The position numbers and the translations under genes were made by a program. From positions 29,822 to 93,821 of the forward strand of contig NZ_AQVE01000016.1 of NCBI RefSeq assembly GCF_000371925.1: DNA of 64,000 bases, in the 5' to 3' direction. The notes below the pieces were generated by a model. The model worked only from the letters and a program-made list of their open reading frames with translations. It ran no database searches and was not told the DNA's origin. Of the stretch, positions 53,843 through 63,360 are shown piece after piece (positions within the stretch are counted from its first letter, which is position 1; every line of letters starts with the position of its first letter). The DNA comes from Thiolinea disciformis DSM 14473 (GTDB lineage Bacteria > Pseudomonadota > Gammaproteobacteria > Thiotrichales > Thiotrichaceae).

Positions 53843-55260
53843 TGAACGCGAAAGCAAATACCACTCACGACTATATCGTCGCCGACATGAAATTGGCCGA
53901 CTGGGGTCGCAAAGAAATCAAAATCGCAGAAACTGAAATGCCAGGGTTGATGGCGATTCGTGAAGAATACGCTGCCAGCCAACCGCTCAAAGGCGCACGC
54001 ATTGCGGGTTCTCTGCACATGACGATTCAAACCGCCGTATTAATCGAAACCCTAAAAGCATTAGGTGCTGATGTACGTTGGGCTTCTTGCAATATCTTCT
54101 CAACCCAAGACCATGCAGCCGCAGCGATCGCAGCAGCGGGCACACCTGTTTTTGCTTATAAAGGCGAAAACTTAGAAGAGTATTGGGATTACACGCACAA
54201 AATCTTTGAGTGGGCGGATGGCGGCACACCGAATATGATTTTGGATGACGGTGGTGATGCGACCTTGTTATTGCACTTAGGCGCGCGTGCTGAAAAAGAC
54301 TTAAGCATCGTGTCTGATCCAAAGTCCGAAGAAGAACAGTATTTATATGCTGCGATTCGTAAACGCGTACAAGAACAACCGAACTGGTATAGCAAAAACT
54401 TAGCCGCTATCCGTGGTGTGACCGAAGAAACCACCACAGGGGTTCACCGTTTATACCAAATGCACGCCAAAGGCGAACTCAAATTCCCTGCCATCAATGT
54501 GAATGACTCGGTTACCAAGTCTAAGTTCGACAACTTATACGGTTGCCGCGAGTCTTTAGTGGACGGTATTAAGCGCGCTACTGACGTCATGGTGGCAGGT
54601 AAAATTGCCGTGGTGGCAGGTTACGGCGACGTGGGCAAGGGTTCTGCGCAAGCCTTACGCGCTTTGTCTGCACAAGTATGGGTGACTGAAATCGACCCAA
54701 TCTGTGCATTGCAAGCCGCAATGGAAGGCTACCGCGTAGTGACTATGGATTATGCAGCGGATAAAGCGGATATTTTTGTGACCGCTACTGGTAACTATCA
54801 TGTTATTACGCACGATCACATGGCTAAGATGAAAGACCAAGCCATCGTGTGCAATATCGGTCACTTCGATAATGAAATTGATGTTGCTTCTTTGGAAAAA
54901 TACGAGTGGGATGAGATTAAACCACAAGTGGATCACATTATTTTCCCAGATGGCAAGCGCATTATCATGTTAGCCAAAGGTCGTTTAGTGAACTTAGGTT
55001 GCGGTACAGGCCACCCTTCTTACGTGATGTCTTCTTCATTTGCGAATCAAACCATTGCACAAATTGAATTATGGACCGAACGTGATTCAGGCAAATACCC
55101 GATCAATGTTTATACCTTGCCTAAACACTTAGATGAAAAAGTCGCGATTTTGCAATTGAAAAAATTGAATGCGCAATTGACGCGTTTAACGGATCAACAA
55201 GCGGCTTACATTGGTGTATCGGTGAATGGTCCTTACAAAGCGGATCATTATCGTTATTAA
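53839..55260 (+). CDS. ahcY: S-adenosylhomocysteine hydrolase
   Basis: Splits S-adenosylhomocysteine, the product of methyltransferases, into adenosine and homocysteine. The 473-residue length is usual. The N-terminal catalytic domain ([33 protein letters not shown]) is followed by the NAD-binding motif ([20 protein letters not shown]) and the C-terminal end DHYRY. Two adjacent ATGs (53839 and 53842) are served by GGAG. The start region is part of the expression hairpin of the SAH riboswitch, so substrate accumulation should induce the enzyme. A strong terminator follows. Confidence 0.98.
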   Translation: MMNAKANTTHDYIVADMKLADWGRKEIKIAETEMPGLMAIREEYAASQPLKGARIAGSLHMTIQTAVLIETLKALGADVRWASCNIFSTQDHAAAAIAAAGTPVFAYKGENLEEYWDYTHKIFEWADGGTPNMILDDGGDATLLLHLGARAEKDLSIVSDPKSEEEQYLYAAIRKRVQEQPNWYSKNLAAIRGVTEETTTGVHRLYQMHAKGELKFPAINVNDSVTKSKFDNLYGCRESLVDGIKRATDVMVAGKIAVVAGYGDVGKGSAQALRALSAQVWVTEIDPICALQAAMEGYRVVTMDYAADKADIFVTATGNYHVITHDHMAKMKDQAIVCNIGHFDNEIDVASLEKYEWDEIKPQVDHIIFPDGKRIIMLAKGRLVNLGCGTGHPSYVMSSSFANQTIAQIELWTERDSGKYPINVYTLPKHLDEKVAILQLKKLNAQLTRLTDQQAAYIGVSVNGPYKADHYRY

Positions 55261-55287
55261 GCTTGGCTTTAGCGTTTGAGATTAAAG

Positions 55288-55313
55288 GGCTGTTCTTTTG
55301 AACAGCCTTTTTT
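55288..55313 (+). terminator. Rho-independent terminator after ahcY
   Basis: GGCTGTTC (55288-55295), loop TTTT, GAACAGCC (55300-55307), then six T residues (55308-55313). It ends the metK-ahcY unit. Confidence 0.93.
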
Positions 55314-55452
55314 AAGTGTTGCTATTTTTTAAAAAGCTTTTAACCCCTCATCCTTCTAGTCTGCCAATAACTTCATCAAAACAAATAGTGAACTAGCCAT
55401 GGTGCTGGCATACACTAGGCTAACCCTAGCTAGCTTTTACATAACCTGACTT

Positions 55453-55686
55453 ATGACTATCAAAGTATTATTTTTTGCCAGCCTTAGCGAGCAGCTGGGG
55501 CAACGTCAAACGGAACTTCTGTGGCAAGCCGGACAAAGCGTGGCAGATGTTTGGCGCTTAAGTACTCAGCGGGACTTACCCGCCACAACTTTACTGGCTG
55601 CGCGCAATCAAACCTATTGTGACCTTCAAACCCTAGTGGCGGATGGTGATGAAATTGCGTTTTTTCCGCCAGTGACAGGAGGTTAA
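55453..55686 (+). CDS. moaD: Molybdopterin synthase sulfur carrier subunit
   Basis: A 77-residue ubiquitin-like protein ending in the required Gly-Gly (PPVTGG), which is adenylated and then carries the thiocarboxylate sulfur for molybdopterin. It forms a heterotetramer with MoaE. The moaE ATG begins directly after its stop, so the two are co-translated. The ATG has no strong ribosome site. No other moa genes are in the window. Confidence 0.94.
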   Translation: MTIKVLFFASLSEQLGQRQTELLWQAGQSVADVWRLSTQRDLPATTLLAARNQTYCDLQTLVADGDEIAFFPPVTGG

Positions 55687-56130
55687 ATGATTCGTATCGA
55701 AGTCACCGAACACGCGTTTAATCCTTGGGAGCTTGTCGCTGAGTTTCAGCAGCAACCCACCTTTATCGCCAGTCAAAGTGGTGCAAATGTTATTTTTGTG
55801 GGCACCATGCGCAATTTCAACGAAGGCGATACGGTAGAAGCCATGTGTCTGGAGCATTATCCGGCCATGACTCAAAAACAATTAGCCGATTTAGTCAATG
55901 CCGCACTAGCACGCTGGTCATTGAATCATGTGCTATTGGTGCATCGGGTGGGCGAATTACGCCCCAGCGATCCCATTGTATTGGTCGCGGTATGGTCAGC
56001 CCATCGTCAAGCTAGCTTTGAGGCCTGCCGTGAAATCATGGAAACCTTAAAACACCAAGCACCCTTTTGGAAAAAAGAGACCTTGAAAGACGGCACAACA
56101 CGCTGGGTCGAAAAAAATACTGCAGGTTAA
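55687..56130 (+). CDS. moaE: Molybdopterin synthase catalytic subunit
   Basis: A 147-residue protein that inserts two sulfurs from MoaD into precursor Z (cPMP) to form molybdopterin. Family motifs include GANVIFVGTMRNFNEGDTV, CLEHYPAMTQKQL, VHRVGEL and the catalytic lysine region FWKKETLKDG. AGGAGG lies 4 nt before the ATG, within the end of moaD. An exported SH3 protein follows after 2 bp. Confidence 0.96.
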   Translation: MIRIEVTEHAFNPWELVAEFQQQPTFIASQSGANVIFVGTMRNFNEGDTVEAMCLEHYPAMTQKQLADLVNAALARWSLNHVLLVHRVGELRPSDPIVLVAVWSAHRQASFEACREIMETLKHQAPFWKKETLKDGTTRWVEKNTAG

Positions 56131-56132
56131 TC

Positions 56133-56627
56133 ATGAAAGCTTATACTAGCTTACTCATTTATACCTTAGTGCTGGCTAGTCCTAGCACTTTAGCTGCCTC
56201 CTTCATTGGCCCCAAAACCTATGCGGTAGTCGGTGTGAGTGGTACGGATTCATTGGCTTTACGCGCCCAAGCCTCTCGCACTGCACGTTTAATCACACGC
56301 ATCCCCTTTAATGCTATTCAGGTACACAATCTCGGTTTACGCACTAACGGCTGGTGTAAAGTGGAATATGCCAAGGCTATTGGCTGGTCTGCTTGTCGCT
56401 ATTTAGGTGAATCCAGCGGCGCACGCTATTACTCATCACAAGGTTACACTCACAAACTGCCCTTTTATCGCAGTGCCACGAAAAGTAGTGCTATCGTTGG
56501 CTACTTACCCGCCTATGAAACTGGTATTGAAGGACTAGGTGCTTGTATTGGAAATTGGTGCAAAATTAAACATAACAACAAACAAGGATGGGTACAACGG
56601 CAGTATCTGGCTAGCTGGCAGTTTTAA
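56133..56627 (+). CDS. Exported protein with two bacterial SH3 domains
   Basis: A 164-residue protein with a signal peptide (MKAYTSLLIYTLVLASPSTL, cleaved after AA) and two SH3b-type repeats: SLALRAQASRTARLITRIPF ... GWCKVEYAKAIGWSACRYL, and KLPFYRSATKSSAIVGYLP ... NWCKIKHNNKQGWVQRQYL. Such domains bind peptidoglycan or peptides in the periplasm. The frame opens earlier, but the ATG at 56133 starts the signal peptide. It follows moaE by 2 bp, possibly only by proximity since no link to molybdenum metabolism is obvious. Confidence 0.8.
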   Translation: MKAYTSLLIYTLVLASPSTLAASFIGPKTYAVVGVSGTDSLALRAQASRTARLITRIPFNAIQVHNLGLRTNGWCKVEYAKAIGWSACRYLGESSGARYYSSQGYTHKLPFYRSATKSSAIVGYLPAYETGIEGLGACIGNWCKIKHNNKQGWVQRQYLASWQF

Positions 56628-56704
56628 ACCCTCAACGCCGAGAGATATACTTTGCGTGTATATTTCAGTTATGGTGTAACGCTCATTGTCAGCGACTCAA
56701 TACC

Positions 56705-57829
56705 ATGCAACTCGCCAACGAAGATAATTTGCGCCTCAACGTGCTTTTTGCTCAATCCGTGCAAGCTATTCGGATTAATGAAAGTACAATGACTTTATAC
56801 GCCTTAACTGCTAAAGGCGAAGCAAAAATCAAACTCAATCCGACCACACGGGATGAACAGTATTTGCGTTGGATTCGAGAATGGCTTTCCTTAAAAGTCA
56901 CTGGCTCGCCAGGGGGCTACCCAGTCTTTCTGCAACGCTGGACACGTACCGGACACGCCAATAATAACCTCGATCATATGTTACTCTTGGGTGAACCCGA
57001 AGCGGTTGTCGCGGTGGCTCATACCCCCCATCTAAGTCACGACATTGCTGCCCGAGCATGGTGGGCTAATCCATCAGCCGACACAGCACGACGCTTATTG
57101 GAAAAACCGGCTGTAGCACAAGGCGCACTCGGCAAAACCTTAGCCAGCTATTTATTAGAATTTCTACCCTTTGAAGAACAGACGGTCGATATCATCGACA
57201 CCGTGCGACTATGCCTACAAGGCGAATTGATTTCTGCTGTCGAACGCGAACAATTATGGAATCGCGCCAAACGTAAAAATCCTTTCTATGTGGGCTTTTT
57301 ATATGCGAACGCCAAACATATTCCACTCAATACGCCAGCCCATCCTCAATGCGAGGCAATGAATAAGGCTTTGCAAGATGAGTTAAACGCGAACAATCCT
57401 TTTGCGAATGCCTTACAGTACACCATGAGCGAAGGCGGGCAAAAATGGCTACAAACTCTGTTATTAGCCTTAGAAAAACCCAATGATCAGGAAGTAGTCA
57501 TTGCCATATTCCGCGCTATTCAAAAACGCTTTAATCTGCCATTTCCTGAAACAAGAGGTGTGCGTCAAATCGAATTAGCGCAACAACGTGTTAGTGAATA
57601 TTGCCAAGGTATTGATACGCCGTTTGCCCTGCAAAATGTCTTGGCGATGTTAAACAACGAGCAAAGCAACTACTTGCAAAACCTTTTGGTATTAGCGCAA
57701 TTAGGTGAAGATACTTTGAATCCGATTTTTGGTGGCAGTGATGCCGTGGGTTCGGTCATGCGTAAGCATTTGCAGCCCTTGGTAACAGCCATTGAGCAGA
57801 GTGTTAAAATCTTGTTGGCAGAAAAGTGA
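56705..57829 (+). CDS. dsrS: DsrS-like sulfur-oxidation associated protein
   Basis: A 374-residue cytoplasmic protein, largely helical, without signal peptide or recognisable cofactor motif. By memory of the family it resembles DsrS, encoded at the end of the dsr operon of Allochromatium and found in other sulfur oxidisers: DNLRLNVLFAQSVQAIRI near the N-terminus and GSPGGYPVFLQRWTR then LLLGEPEAVVAVAH are the parts I recognise. DsrS seems to act on production of Dsr proteins; its biochemical role is unclear. Here it stands alone, with no dsr genes in the window. The convergent CHAT gene ends 5 bp after its stop. Confidence 0.65.
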   Translation: MQLANEDNLRLNVLFAQSVQAIRINESTMTLYALTAKGEAKIKLNPTTRDEQYLRWIREWLSLKVTGSPGGYPVFLQRWTRTGHANNNLDHMLLLGEPEAVVAVAHTPHLSHDIAARAWWANPSADTARRLLEKPAVAQGALGKTLASYLLEFLPFEEQTVDIIDTVRLCLQGELISAVEREQLWNRAKRKNPFYVGFLYANAKHIPLNTPAHPQCEAMNKALQDELNANNPFANALQYTMSEGGQKWLQTLLLALEKPNDQEVVIAIFRAIQKRFNLPFPETRGVRQIELAQQRVSEYCQGIDTPFALQNVLAMLNNEQSNYLQNLLVLAQLGEDTLNPIFGGSDAVGSVMRKHLQPLVTAIEQSVKILLAEK

Positions 57830-57834
57830 ATGGC

Positions 57835-58698
57835 TCACGACTCCCCACGCAATACGCGCATTTGCTGCTGAACCGATTCTAAATCGGCCTTCACTTGACG
57901 GATACGATAGTCTTGGCGTATGCGCTCTTCTTCACGAGTTTCCATATCTCGTTCTGTTTCTAAGATAGACAGTTTTTTGTATAAATTCTGTTCGCGTTCC
58001 TGTAATTGCTGATAGCGCATGGAGTGGATACCTGTTATGGGTGTGGCTGACTTAACTGGGATAAAGAACTGTTGTTTTGCCTCAGGCTGAGCACTGAACA
58101 AGCCCCAATCCCCTGCTTGCTGCGGATCAGTAGCGAGCACATCCAAGTCCAAACTGCGCGCGTGCCCTACACGGCTCGCAAATACGGCTGAACTGGCTCG
58201 TTCAAACGCTTGTTGGTAACTGGTCTGGCTGTGGGCATTCAATAGGTTTTTATAAAATTCCTGTGCAAATTCAACCGCAAGATCATCATTAATCGGCTTA
58301 TAAGTGGCAATCACCAACCCCACGCCTGCGGCAAGTAAATCTGTCACTTGTGCCTTATTTTCACAACCATTCAGGAAGACTAAACGCGGTGGGTGCTGCC
58401 ATGTTTTGAAGATAGCGGCAATATGGCGCATATACACTTCGCCATCATTTAAGGTCAAAGTAGTGGGTGAGCTATGCCCCGCATAATGCAAGACATCAAT
58501 GCGATTTATGGTACGACGTAAAATAGTATTAAGCTCATTCAAGGTCAGATAAGGCTCATAATCAATCTCATAGCCTTGTGGTTTGTACTGCATAAATAGC
58601 GCTTTAAGTTGGCTTAACTCCTTAGGTATAGCTTCCAAAGGAACAGCTTGGCTTTTAGCACCCAACAAAACAAACAGATTTTGCTCCGTAGTACCCAT
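57835..58698 (-). CDS. Compact CHAT-domain protease with C-terminal coiled coil
   Basis: A 287-residue protein. Residues about 5-190 form a CHAT (caspase-like) domain with the dyad His75 (LHYAGHSS) and Cys112 (LVFLNGCENK). The C-terminus (about 225-285) is a strongly charged coiled coil with heptads (REQNLYKKLSILETERDMET). There is no NTPase or TPR part as in the large CHAT protein in this window. The ATG at 58698 has GGAGGG upstream; the longer frame starts from TTG at 58713, which overlaps that ribosome site. It lies 37 bp behind a gene for an AAA/PD-(D/E)XK protein on the same strand, and the two are likely co-transcribed. Partner or substrate unknown. Confidence 0.8.
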   Translation of the reverse strand: MGTTEQNLFVLLGAKSQAVPLEAIPKELSQLKALFMQYKPQGYEIDYEPYLTLNELNTILRRTINRIDVLHYAGHSSPTTLTLNDGEVYMRHIAAIFKTWQHPPRLVFLNGCENKAQVTDLLAAGVGLVIATYKPINDDLAVEFAQEFYKNLLNAHSQTSYQQAFERASSAVFASRVGHARSLDLDVLATDPQQAGDWGLFSAQPEAKQQFFIPVKSATPITGIHSMRYQQLQEREQNLYKKLSILETERDMETREEERIRQDYRIRQVKADLESVQQQMRVLRGES

Positions 58699-58735
58699 AA
58701 ACCCACCCTCCAACTAAAACCATTAAAAACTATAA

Positions 58736-60463
58736 TTACCCTACCACGTTAACCCACTCTACTCTTTCACCATCCGCAATCACCAACCACGCACTAAGCT
58801 GTTGTAAGGCCGCAATAGTCGGCAATTGCAAGTAACCCTTAACTTGCTCAATGCCTTCCAGCTTCTTCTGCATCCAACCCTTTTCCCCCTCACTTTTCTT
58901 ACTGTATTTCAGCTCAATCAAATGCTGATAATTCACCTTAAAAGGGCTGCGCTCCAACAGAAGAATATCAGGATAACGACGATTCATTTCCCGCTCACTA
59001 TGAATAAAATAAGCAGAGGATTGATAGAGGAGTGTGAGCAGAATGGTTTTAATGTGTTGCTCATCCATCCAAATCGAATCACGGTTGGAGAGTAGTTTTA
59101 ACACTTGCTCCAATTCGATCATTAATGGCTGAATATTATTATCTAAAGCTAATGTTTCTACGGCTAGCAAAATAGCACGGTCGGAAATTGTAATGTGATT
59201 ACGCCGCTCCACTTCCACTTTGAAGTATTGAAAATACAACTCACGCATCACATAATTTGGAATCGTGAATATATCGCCCGAGAGGGTTTTGCGTTGTAAA
59301 CTAATAAAGCCCATGTAAGCCAAAAGGCTAACAAAATCATCTCGATCAAAGCCCTTATCGAAATCAAACTTGCGCTGATAGCGCGCACTGACTTCACCTT
59401 GATTTAACAGCTCCTCTAACACCGTATAATTAGTATCGCGATCCCCAATACTAAACATCGCCATGATCTTGCCATAATCCGAGGCAATATTTTCATCCAA
59501 CATATACTCAGGATAGGCGCAGCGCTTGTAATCAAAACGGTCTACAAAATACAGCACCATATCGGAGTTATACATAGCCTCAGGGGCGTTAAGATGGAAA
59601 CGATAGCCGTTATACCAACGGCGTACATCGTCATATAGGGTGTTTTGATCTAATGTAGGACAAGTGTTTGCAATACTACTCAGTAGACCTTCAACTTCTA
59701 CTCTATTAAAACCAATCACCTCATTAAAAACTTCTGTCAGCGATAAATTCTTACCAATATTAAAGCCACTGGTCATACTATCCAGCATGATAGGCGTAAC
59801 ACCTGTAATGAATAAACGATCAATAATGCCGCGCTGCGTGCCTGTTTTAATAGTTTCGTAGAAACTACGGACAAAGCCACCCTTACCGACGATGCTTTGG
59901 AATAGATTTAAGTCATTACCGAGTAAACTATTAGCAAAGTGATCGTATTCGTCGATGAGTAGTAGGACTTTCTGATCTTCGATAATACGTAGGAAATCTT
60001 TCATCTTACCCTGAGGGCTAGAGTCCACATCCATTGTAGCCAAACTTTCTGGACTATAACCATAACGAGTCAGGAAGCGCTTTAGCGCATTTTTTACTTC
60101 ATGGTTAAAACCTTGATAAACACTCTCATAGCCCTGTTCGGTTTCAATCCCACTAAACTCCATAAACAAAATGGGATAACTGTTTTTTAAAGGTGTGGGA
60201 TGCTGTCCAACGTGTAAATCAGCGAACAAAGTCTCAAAGTCATCCACATACTGGGTATCGTAATAATGCTCCAGCATGGAAAGAAACAGGCTTTTTCCAA
60301 AGCGGCGTGGGCGCAGTAGAATCAGATGTTCGCCCGCTTGTTCTAACGCTGCAATATAGTTAGTTTTGTCAATGTAAACAAAACCTTCGCTGCGTACTTT
60401 TTTGAAATTGCTCACACCATAGGGGATTTTTAGCGGCATCTTGGGTTCAATCTGTTTAGGCAT
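58736..60463 (-). CDS. AAA-ATPase-like protein with PD-(D/E)XK nuclease domain (copy 2)
   Basis: A 575-residue relative of the protein at 35350-37128. It begins with PYGVSNFKKVR, then Walker A LLRPRRFGKSLF, Walker B LLLIDEYDHFAN, and LFITGVTPIMLDSMTSGFNI, which is the most conserved middle region. The C-terminal nuclease-like signature is RYPDILLLERS ... LIELKYSKK (Asp, Glu-x-Lys). The two copies share the architecture but differ along the whole length, so they are not a recent duplication. AAGG lies 7 nt before ATG 60463. The downstream gene encodes a CHAT protease. Confidence 0.87.
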   Translation of the reverse strand: MPKQIEPKMPLKIPYGVSNFKKVRSEGFVYIDKTNYIAALEQAGEHLILLRPRRFGKSLFLSMLEHYYDTQYVDDFETLFADLHVGQHPTPLKNSYPILFMEFSGIETEQGYESVYQGFNHEVKNALKRFLTRYGYSPESLATMDVDSSPQGKMKDFLRIIEDQKVLLLIDEYDHFANSLLGNDLNLFQSIVGKGGFVRSFYETIKTGTQRGIIDRLFITGVTPIMLDSMTSGFNIGKNLSLTEVFNEVIGFNRVEVEGLLSSIANTCPTLDQNTLYDDVRRWYNGYRFHLNAPEAMYNSDMVLYFVDRFDYKRCAYPEYMLDENIASDYGKIMAMFSIGDRDTNYTVLEELLNQGEVSARYQRKFDFDKGFDRDDFVSLLAYMGFISLQRKTLSGDIFTIPNYVMRELYFQYFKVEVERRNHITISDRAILLAVETLALDNNIQPLMIELEQVLKLLSNRDSIWMDEQHIKTILLTLLYQSSAYFIHSEREMNRRYPDILLLERSPFKVNYQHLIELKYSKKSEGEKGWMQKKLEGIEQVKGYLQLPTIAALQQLSAWLVIADGERVEWVNVVG

Positions 60464-60749
60464 TTGGATGCCTTAAATAGGATTAATAATCATCAATAAC
60501 CATGTGGATAACTCTGAGCCATCACACCACTTAGTTTGATACTAACTCATTATTTTGTTTCGGCTCAAATCATTCAAGAAAAATGAGCATTATGATAGAT
60601 TAATCGACCGTCATAGCTCCCATTCGTACTCATTAACTATGATTATTGCTCCCCCATCACTGCCGAACTTAGTATGGCGGTGTGATAAAAAGCAAGGTGC
60701 TCATCAATACTTGTGTCTACAAGCAAATTTAGTATTTCAAAGGTAAAAC

Positions 60750-63359
60750 ATGAATAAACAACAATTGGCTGCCAAAATCTGGGAATCTGCCAACCAGATG
60801 CGTTCTAAAATTGAAGCCAATGAGTACAAAGATTACATCCTCGGTTTTATCTTTTACAAATACCTGAGCGATCAACTGGTGCAGTTTGTCAGTGCTCAAG
60901 GCATGACTGCTGAGGATATTAAAGCCCTCAATGAAGACGATGCTGAAACAGTCGAATTTATCCAAAGTGCGCTGGGTTACTTTATTGCCCATAAGAACTT
61001 GTTCTCGACGTGGATCGACCCAACATCAGACTTTGATGAGTCCAATGTACGCGATGCGCTCTCGGCATTTAGTCGCTTGATTTCACCCACCTACAAAAAA
61101 CTATTTGAAGGCATTTTCACCACTTTAGAAACCGGTTTAAGCAAATTAGGGGAAAGTGCGGGCAAGCGTACCAAAGCCATTAGTGACTTGTTGCACCTGA
61201 TTAAAAGTATTCCCATGAATGGCAACCAAGGCTATGACGTTCTGGGATATATTTATGAATATTTAATTGAAAAATTTGCCGCCAATGCGGGTAAAAAAGC
61301 AGGCGAGTTTTATACCCCACACGAAGTATCGGTACTGATGTCGCACATTATCGCGCATGAATTAAAGCACAAAGACACCCTTAATATTTACGACCCCACC
61401 TCTGGCTCAGGTTCTTTGCTGATTAATATTGGTGAAGCCATTGCGCAGTACGCCAAAAGTAAAGACAACATTACGTATTATGCGCAGGAGCTTAAAGCCA
61501 ACACCTACAACCTGACGCGGATGAACCTCATCATGCGTGGCATTAAAGCCAGCAATATCAAAACCCGTAATGGCGATACCTTAGAAGACGACTGGCCTTA
61601 TTTTGATGAAAACGACCCACAGGGCACGTACCAAGCCTTGTATGTCGATGCGGTGGTGTCCAATCCACCCTATTCTCAACAATGGGACCCCAGCCATAAA
61701 GAAAACGACCCGCGCTACTCACGTTTTGGGCTTGCCCCCAAAACCAAAGCCGATTTTGCTTTTTTATTGCACGATCTGTATCACCTTAAACCTGATGGGG
61801 TAATGACCATTGTTTTACCACATGGCGTGCTGTTTCGTGGCGGGGAAGAAGGTGAAATTCGTAAGCAACTGATTGAAAACGACTACATTGACGCCATTAT
61901 CGGCTTGCCCGCCAATATCTTTTTTGGTACGGGCATTCCCACGGTCATTTTAGTGCTTAAACAAAAACGCCAAAACAATGACGTGCTGGTGATTGATGCT
62001 TCTAAACATTTTATTAAAGACGGCAAAAACAATAAGCTGCAAAGCTCAGACATTAAACGCATTGTGGATGCGGTGATTCAGCGTGAAAACCGCGCCAAGT
62101 TTTCGCAAGTGGTGAGCAAACAAACCATTCGTGACAATGCTTATAACTTGAATATTCCGCGCTATGTGGATTCTTCTCCTGCGGCTGAAACATGGGATTT
62201 GCACGCCACTATGCTCGGCGGTATTCCCAATAGTGAAATTGCCAAGCTCAATGACTATTGGCACGCCTTGCCTGCCTTGCATCAAGCCTTGTTTACGCCT
62301 AAGTCAAGCGCTTATAGCGAGTTGGCGATTGCTAAAGCGCAAGTGAATAGCACCATTAGCGAGCATCCACAGGTGTTGGCATTTATTCAGCACTATAACC
62401 AAGCCTTTAAAGGGTTTGATGACTCTTTAAATGCTGCGCTGATTCAGGGTTGGGCAGATGTAAAGCGCAACCAGCAAGAAGCACGGTTAAGTGCTGAACT
62501 GTTTACTCGCCTCAAGCCGATTGCCTTGATTGATCAATACCAAGCCTATCAATACTTGAGTGACCAATGGCAAACCATCAGCGCCGATTTAGAAATGATG
62601 CAAACCGAAGGCTTTGCCGCCACCACCCAAGTTGACCCGAATATGGTTGTCAAAAAGAAAGACGGCAAAGAGGTCGAGGTACAAGAAGGTTGGAAAGGTC
62701 ATATTTTGCCGTTTGAGTTGGTGCAACAAACCCATTTGTCTGATGACTTACAAGCCTTAGCGACACTAGAAAATCGTTTAGCTGAAATCAGCAGCGAACT
62801 GGAAGCATTGTTAGAGTCGCTTAGCGAAGAAGACAAAGAACAAGATACGGTGAAAGACAGCAAAGACGGCTTTGTTAACGCCGAGGTCAATAAAGCTGCC
62901 AAAGCATTTTTAAAAGAGCAAAAAGACAGCAAGCCCCTATTTGCAGAAGAGAGTGCTTTTTCAGAAGACAGCTACGAGGCGAAAATCATTCGCGCCAGTG
63001 TATTACTCGATGAGGAAAAAACACTTAAAAAAACCGTGAAAGAGGCGGCTGATGCGCTGCATTTGCAAACCAAAGCCACCACTGAAGACTTAAACCCTGA
63101 ACAAGTGCATCATTTACTCCACCTCAAATGGATTAGCCCGCTGTGCAATGCCTTAGCCGCCCTGCCCAACGCGGTGATTAGCCAACTCACCAGCAAAGTA
63201 CAAGCATTAGCTGATAAATACGCGGTGACTTATTCGCAAGTGGCTAGTGAGATTAAGGTGACGGAGCAAGCACTGGCGGCGATGCTGGGCGAACTGACGG
63301 GCAATGCATTTGACCAGCAGGGTTTGGCTGAGCTGACGCGCTTGTTAAAGGGTGAATAA
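60750..63359 (+). CDS. hsdM: Type I restriction-modification methyltransferase subunit
   Basis: The M subunit of a type I restriction-modification system, which methylates adenine in the target chosen by HsdS. The 869-residue protein has an N-terminal helical domain (MNKQQLAAKIWESANQMR), the SAM-binding motif DPTSGSGSLLINIG, and the catalytic NPPY in VVSNPPYSQQW. Residues after about 480 form a long helical, charge-rich extension (EELEALLESLSEED-type) beyond the common 500-residue form, as in the longer M subunits. AAGG lies 7 nt before the ATG. hsdS follows after 1 nt. hsdR is not in the window. Confidence 0.96.
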   Translation: MNKQQLAAKIWESANQMRSKIEANEYKDYILGFIFYKYLSDQLVQFVSAQGMTAEDIKALNEDDAETVEFIQSALGYFIAHKNLFSTWIDPTSDFDESNVRDALSAFSRLISPTYKKLFEGIFTTLETGLSKLGESAGKRTKAISDLLHLIKSIPMNGNQGYDVLGYIYEYLIEKFAANAGKKAGEFYTPHEVSVLMSHIIAHELKHKDTLNIYDPTSGSGSLLINIGEAIAQYAKSKDNITYYAQELKANTYNLTRMNLIMRGIKASNIKTRNGDTLEDDWPYFDENDPQGTYQALYVDAVVSNPPYSQQWDPSHKENDPRYSRFGLAPKTKADFAFLLHDLYHLKPDGVMTIVLPHGVLFRGGEEGEIRKQLIENDYIDAIIGLPANIFFGTGIPTVILVLKQKRQNNDVLVIDASKHFIKDGKNNKLQSSDIKRIVDAVIQRENRAKFSQVVSKQTIRDNAYNLNIPRYVDSSPAAETWDLHATMLGGIPNSEIAKLNDYWHALPALHQALFTPKSSAYSELAIAKAQVNSTISEHPQVLAFIQHYNQAFKGFDDSLNAALIQGWADVKRNQQEARLSAELFTRLKPIALIDQYQAYQYLSDQWQTISADLEMMQTEGFAATTQVDPNMVVKKKDGKEVEVQEGWKGHILPFELVQQTHLSDDLQALATLENRLAEISSELEALLESLSEEDKEQDTVKDSKDGFVNAEVNKAAKAFLKEQKDSKPLFAEESAFSEDSYEAKIIRASVLLDEEKTLKKTVKEAADALHLQTKATTEDLNPEQVHHLLHLKWISPLCNALAALPNAVISQLTSKVQALADKYAVTYSQVASEIKVTEQALAAMLGELTGNAFDQQGLAELTRLLKGE

Positions 63360-63360
63360 G

